From Dasyornis broadbenti (taxonomy: Eukaryota > Chordata > Aves > Passeriformes > Dasyornithidae): a stretch of DNA of 64,000 bases. Below are positions 60,820 through 64,000 of this stretch, in pieces (the stretch's first letter is position 1; each line of letters starts with the position of its first letter). The stretch spans positions 1,440,820 through 1,504,819 of the forward strand of contig VZRN01004257.1 of NCBI GenBank assembly GCA_013397935.1. The letters run 5' to 3'. The translations under genes and the position numbers were made by a program. Below the pieces are notes generated by a model. It was not told the origin of the DNA and searched no databases. It worked only from the letters and a program-made list of their open reading frames with translations.

Positions 60820-60836
60820 AAAAAAAAAAAAAAAAA
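60820..60836. repeat. 17-base poly(A)
   Basis: The only A run of 14 bases or more that I found on the + strand, in contrast to about nineteen T runs of that length. No retrotransposon body is recognised upstream, so it need not be a poly(A) tail. Confidence 0.95.
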
Positions 60837-61849
60837 GCTCCAACTTTTAGTCACATTATTCTTTGTGTTTCTTGCAAATGATGTCTTAATTCTGCCTCCT
60901 TGCCCTATTGCAATATTTTTCTGGGTCTCAGTCTTCTGTCTTTCAATATCTTCAGAGTAGAAAGCAGGGAGAAGGAACTGAGAGTTGGTGAGGTGATGGA
61001 GGAACCTTCAGAAAATTAAATTCCTTTTCCGTTTAATCTTTTATCCTGTGTGAAGAATGTCAGTGTTGCACAGTAAAACAATAATTTGGGTCACAGATTG
61101 CTTTGTGTTTTGTGCATCTTTGCAGTCAGAGAATTCTCAGTGCCATTTTCTCATGCAAGATGACGGCTCTAAAATTTGACTTTGCAAGCACTGTAGACAT
61201 TAAAAAACATTTTTAAGGGGTTTTGATTTTGTCGTTTTGGCTTTTTTTGGTTTTTGTTTTTTTCTTTTTTAGGTGGATTGCTATTTAGGCAAATTTGATC
61301 TCAGGCTGCCCCCTGGAAACATTAGTTCAGTTTTGTATTCAATTTCTTCGATGTTTTGTTGGCTTTTTCTTTCCCCATCAGCAAAAATAGCACCCTCAAG
61401 ATAAAAGCAGAATGTAAACAAACTCCATTTGATATTGCAAATGTTATTTCCTGCTTATCATTTAGATTAGCTTTTTTGTGTGCGTGTAATTGGAAAAAGA
61501 GATAAAGCATAGGCACAAAGAATTAAATACAGGAGGAAAAGCCGCACAGAAGATTCATCCATGGAAAATCTTACACAGCCCTCTAACACACACAGCTGTG
61601 GACCTCTGATCGATAACAACCTCTTTTCAAAGAACCTGAAGTTAACATCAGACCTCATTCCTCAGCAGAATGCCATAAGGAGAAAACAATATGAGGAGAT
61701 CGCCTCCCAGGTGCTGTTTTGATACCTCCTTGGTAATGCCATCCAAATTAGACAGGAGCAACACAAATCTATGTGAACTTGATCAATGCTACAGTTATGT
61801 ATTGATTTTTTTTCCGGCAGGCCTTTTACACGTTGTTAATGGCTGTGGT

Positions 61850-61990
61850 TGAAAGAGGCTTAACTCGCAATTTCTGGTCAACTGTAATTCATGTCCCAGC
61901 ATTTCTTTGGAGCTGATTGACTCTCGCCTGTAATTGTGGTTTACATCCTCCTTTCACGCCCCTGGTTTAGGAGGTGTCTGCACGACCTGG
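61850..61990. promoter_or_regulatory. Short enhancer-like block (candidate)
   Basis: cttaactcgcaatttctggt, gtaattcatgtcccagcatt, ctgattgactctcgcctgta and attgtggtttacatcc (RUNX-type TGTGGTTT, inverse AAACCACA) occur in unique DNA. Confidence 0.22.
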
Positions 61991-64000
61991 TTACGCAATG
62001 CAGGCAAGCTCAGAACTGTGAATTCCTCCTTTGCAGCCCTGCAGCTTTGCGTGCCTCACCTGCGCTTCCGCAATTTGCTCAAAGTCTCATCAGGCGGCAG
62101 TTGCCTCGCTCTGCAGCATCTTGCAAAAGATGGATTCTGACTTCTGAGTTTGCCTATTGTAGCTCAGACAGAGGAGGAGGATGATGAGAAAGATGGGAAT
62201 ATTACATTATTCAAATTGATTTCATTGATTTAACAGTCCCTGAAAATAGTCTGACCTCAGCTGATCGTCTGGACTTTTCCTATATCAGTGGGAGGTGATG
62301 GTGAGGGCACTTCTCATTCTTTTTCAGTGGTGGAGGGATCCTCATTGAACAGCTCTCACCAAACACACTTCCTCAGTCATCCTGGATAAGTCTTTTGTGG
62401 AAAAAATATTGATGGGGAGGAACTGGATGTGGGGGAATAGGAGGAAGAGGAGCAAATGTTTATGGTACAGCGTCCTTTCCTGGATTCTCTTAGCACATCC
62501 TCACGCTGAAGATGAATTCTGCCAGCAAATTGTTTGGCTCTTTTGAGAATCTACTACACTGCAGCAGAATTCCAGAATTCCAGAAGGAGTGGAGAACTCG
62601 TATGATAGATTAATTTCTTTCCACCAGCATCCTGTAAACATCTCAGGTCCCTGGAAGCGACAGGATCAGTCCCAGCCAGAGGAGGAAGCTTTTGTTTCTC
62701 TGTGTGTGCAGAACTGTCAGCTTTTGCCTCTCCAGTAGAAATGAGGGAGCTCTGAGCTCCTCCACACCATCCCTAACACACCTCAGCCGAAAGTGAAGCT
62801 TGCAGAACCATTCTGAAACACAACTCAGAACAGGAATTCATCTCCCAAGAGGGGTTTGCGCGAGAATAACACAACCTGTGTCTTCAGAGGTGTTAAATAG
62901 CACCTTACAAATGAAGCCAGGAGATTTTGGGTAAATGAGCCCTGGAAATTTCTGACTCCCAGTTCGTGCAGAGCTGACTTCTTAAGAGCACAGGACGTGT
63001 TCATTCTCAGTGCTTAAGGGCTCTCAGCAGATTCTTATCATTTCAAGGAACGGCATAAAATTATGTTGATCAAAACTTTTGCGTTTCATAAGGTAATTAT
63101 TCGATGAGAAACTCAGTGTAACTCAGCGTCACTTCCTTGGAACAGGATTGCAGATGTATAAAATGTGAGACACAAGAAGTATCTTTTAAAAGATGGAAAA
63201 AAAAGAAAATACCAACAGTAGAGAAACGTTTAGAAGCTCAGCTTCAGGGATACTGGAGAGTAAAGGAACACAGTGAAACTGTAGGAACTTCAGAATTCAT
63301 GAGTCATTCTTTATTTTTTTTTTTTGGTACTTGAGAGGATCTTTATGAATACAATAATTGTAAAGAAGAATGCAAGTGCAGCAGTCAGTATTCTGTGTGG
63401 GGTACCATCACAGCTGTAGTTTTCATGACAGAAATTAATCAAAAGACTGTGTGGGAACTGCAAGAGCAGGGAAAAATCCATTCAGGATGGAGGAATTAGG
63501 TGAAATTATGATGCACTTCATAACCCAAGTCGCTAAACCTTGGTTCATAAATTCATTACCTTGTCTGCGTGAAAAGGTTCACAAAGAACAACACAGATTT
63601 TGTAAGTGTTTGGTAGAAATTTCACCTGCTTGGACAGGATCATAGAAAGGGGGATTTCTTCAGTGTGCTTGCAGGATCCTTTCATCAATACAAGGAACAA
63701 GAACACAGCCAGGCTTTGACAAAATTATGAAACAAGTTGGATATGGTTTGTTTTATTACTTCATGTTTTCAGTTACAGTTTGATCATCTGTTGGCATGAA
63801 AATGTTAAGTGACAGCAAGAGAATCACCAATTCAAATACTTGCAGTTTAAATTGCCAAAAAGACATAAGCAAAAAATTCATCATCTCCTTATTTACAAAG
63901 GGCTTTTCCATTTAAATGCTATGGTGCTGTGTAAAATTTGGAAGGTCTTTATCATGTGTTGCTCTAAGACTGGAACTTCTTTGGGATGCATTTACAAAAA

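Larger units (their letters stand above)
60440..64000. other. Non-coding stretch, no gene seen
   Basis: Unique sequence with the 17-base poly(A) at 60.8 kb and a T-rich patch at about 61240-61270. An 8-base tandem word (agaattcc twice) lies near 62567. Open frames near 63137-63334 and 63451-63645 have no recognisable product. Nothing marks the right edge of the window as a feature boundary. Confidence 0.72.

Noticed and set aside
1..64000. CRISPR array, prophage, operon, tRNA or rRNA genes, retroviral LTR pair
   Set aside because: No regularly spaced repeats with unique spacers, no bacterial gene organisation, no clover-leaf signatures noticed, and no long terminal repeats or viral protein motifs recognised.

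Overview
The window looks like non-coding vertebrate nuclear DNA, most likely from a bird. The best evidence is a truncated CR1 LINE 3' end at about 49015-49195, with the avian CR1 tail and the passerine-looking wording of that tail. Two older CR1 relics lie at about 10335-10590 and 25985-26415. CR1 also occurs in crocodilians, turtles and other vertebrates, so 'bird, perhaps a songbird' is an inference. Base composition is AT-rich, CpG is sparse, and there is no bacterial-style gene packing, Shine-Dalgarno pattern or operon.

I find no protein-coding gene, rRNA, tRNA or known microRNA that I can support. The open frames are short and overlapping, many cross homopolymers, and the longest (about 203 codons at 29887-30498 on +, about 202 codons at 36482-37090 on -) carry no recognisable domain. 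The window is therefore either a gene desert or the inside of one very large intron. One strand-specific signal favours an intron of a + strand gene: long poly(T) runs (14 bases or more) outnumber equally long poly(A) runs by roughly 19 to 1 on the + strand. Three weak candidate exons (9544-9760, 49500-49659, 59976-60118), all on +, fit that idea but are unproven.

Layout. 0-10 kb: T-rich unique sequence, a 2-base N gap in a poly(T) region, a conserved-looking block near 2.8-3.05 kb, a compact double hairpin at 5.3 kb, and a GC-rich candidate exon at 9.5 kb. 10-20 kb: a CR1 reverse transcriptase relic, a second homopolymer-flanked N, an AT-rich homeodomain-site block at 13.6-14.0 kb, and a SOX/POU-like block at 17.9 kb. 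20-30 kb: small hairpins, an AAAC microsatellite, the strongest enhancer-like cluster (25.2-25.9 kb) next to an old CR1, and a 14-bp-stem hairpin at 27.8 kb. 30-42 kb: unique sequence with small palindromes, a 30-bp minisatellite at 34.5 kb, an A/C-rich tract at 38.2 kb and a 65-base poly(T) at 41.4 kb. 42-55 kb: unique sequence, a short AC microsatellite, enhancer-like blocks near 46.2, 47.7 and 51.4 kb, the clear CR1 tail at 49 kb and a T/G-rich tract at 54.7-55.0 kb. 55-64 kb: AT-rich unique sequence with a few conserved-looking blocks.

If anything here has a function, the most plausible role is long-range cis-regulation: clusters of homeodomain, POU, SOX and RUNX-type sites in repeat-poor DNA. 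Conservation could not be measured, so all enhancer-like calls rest on motif density and texture and carry low confidence. I found no convincing new biological system.
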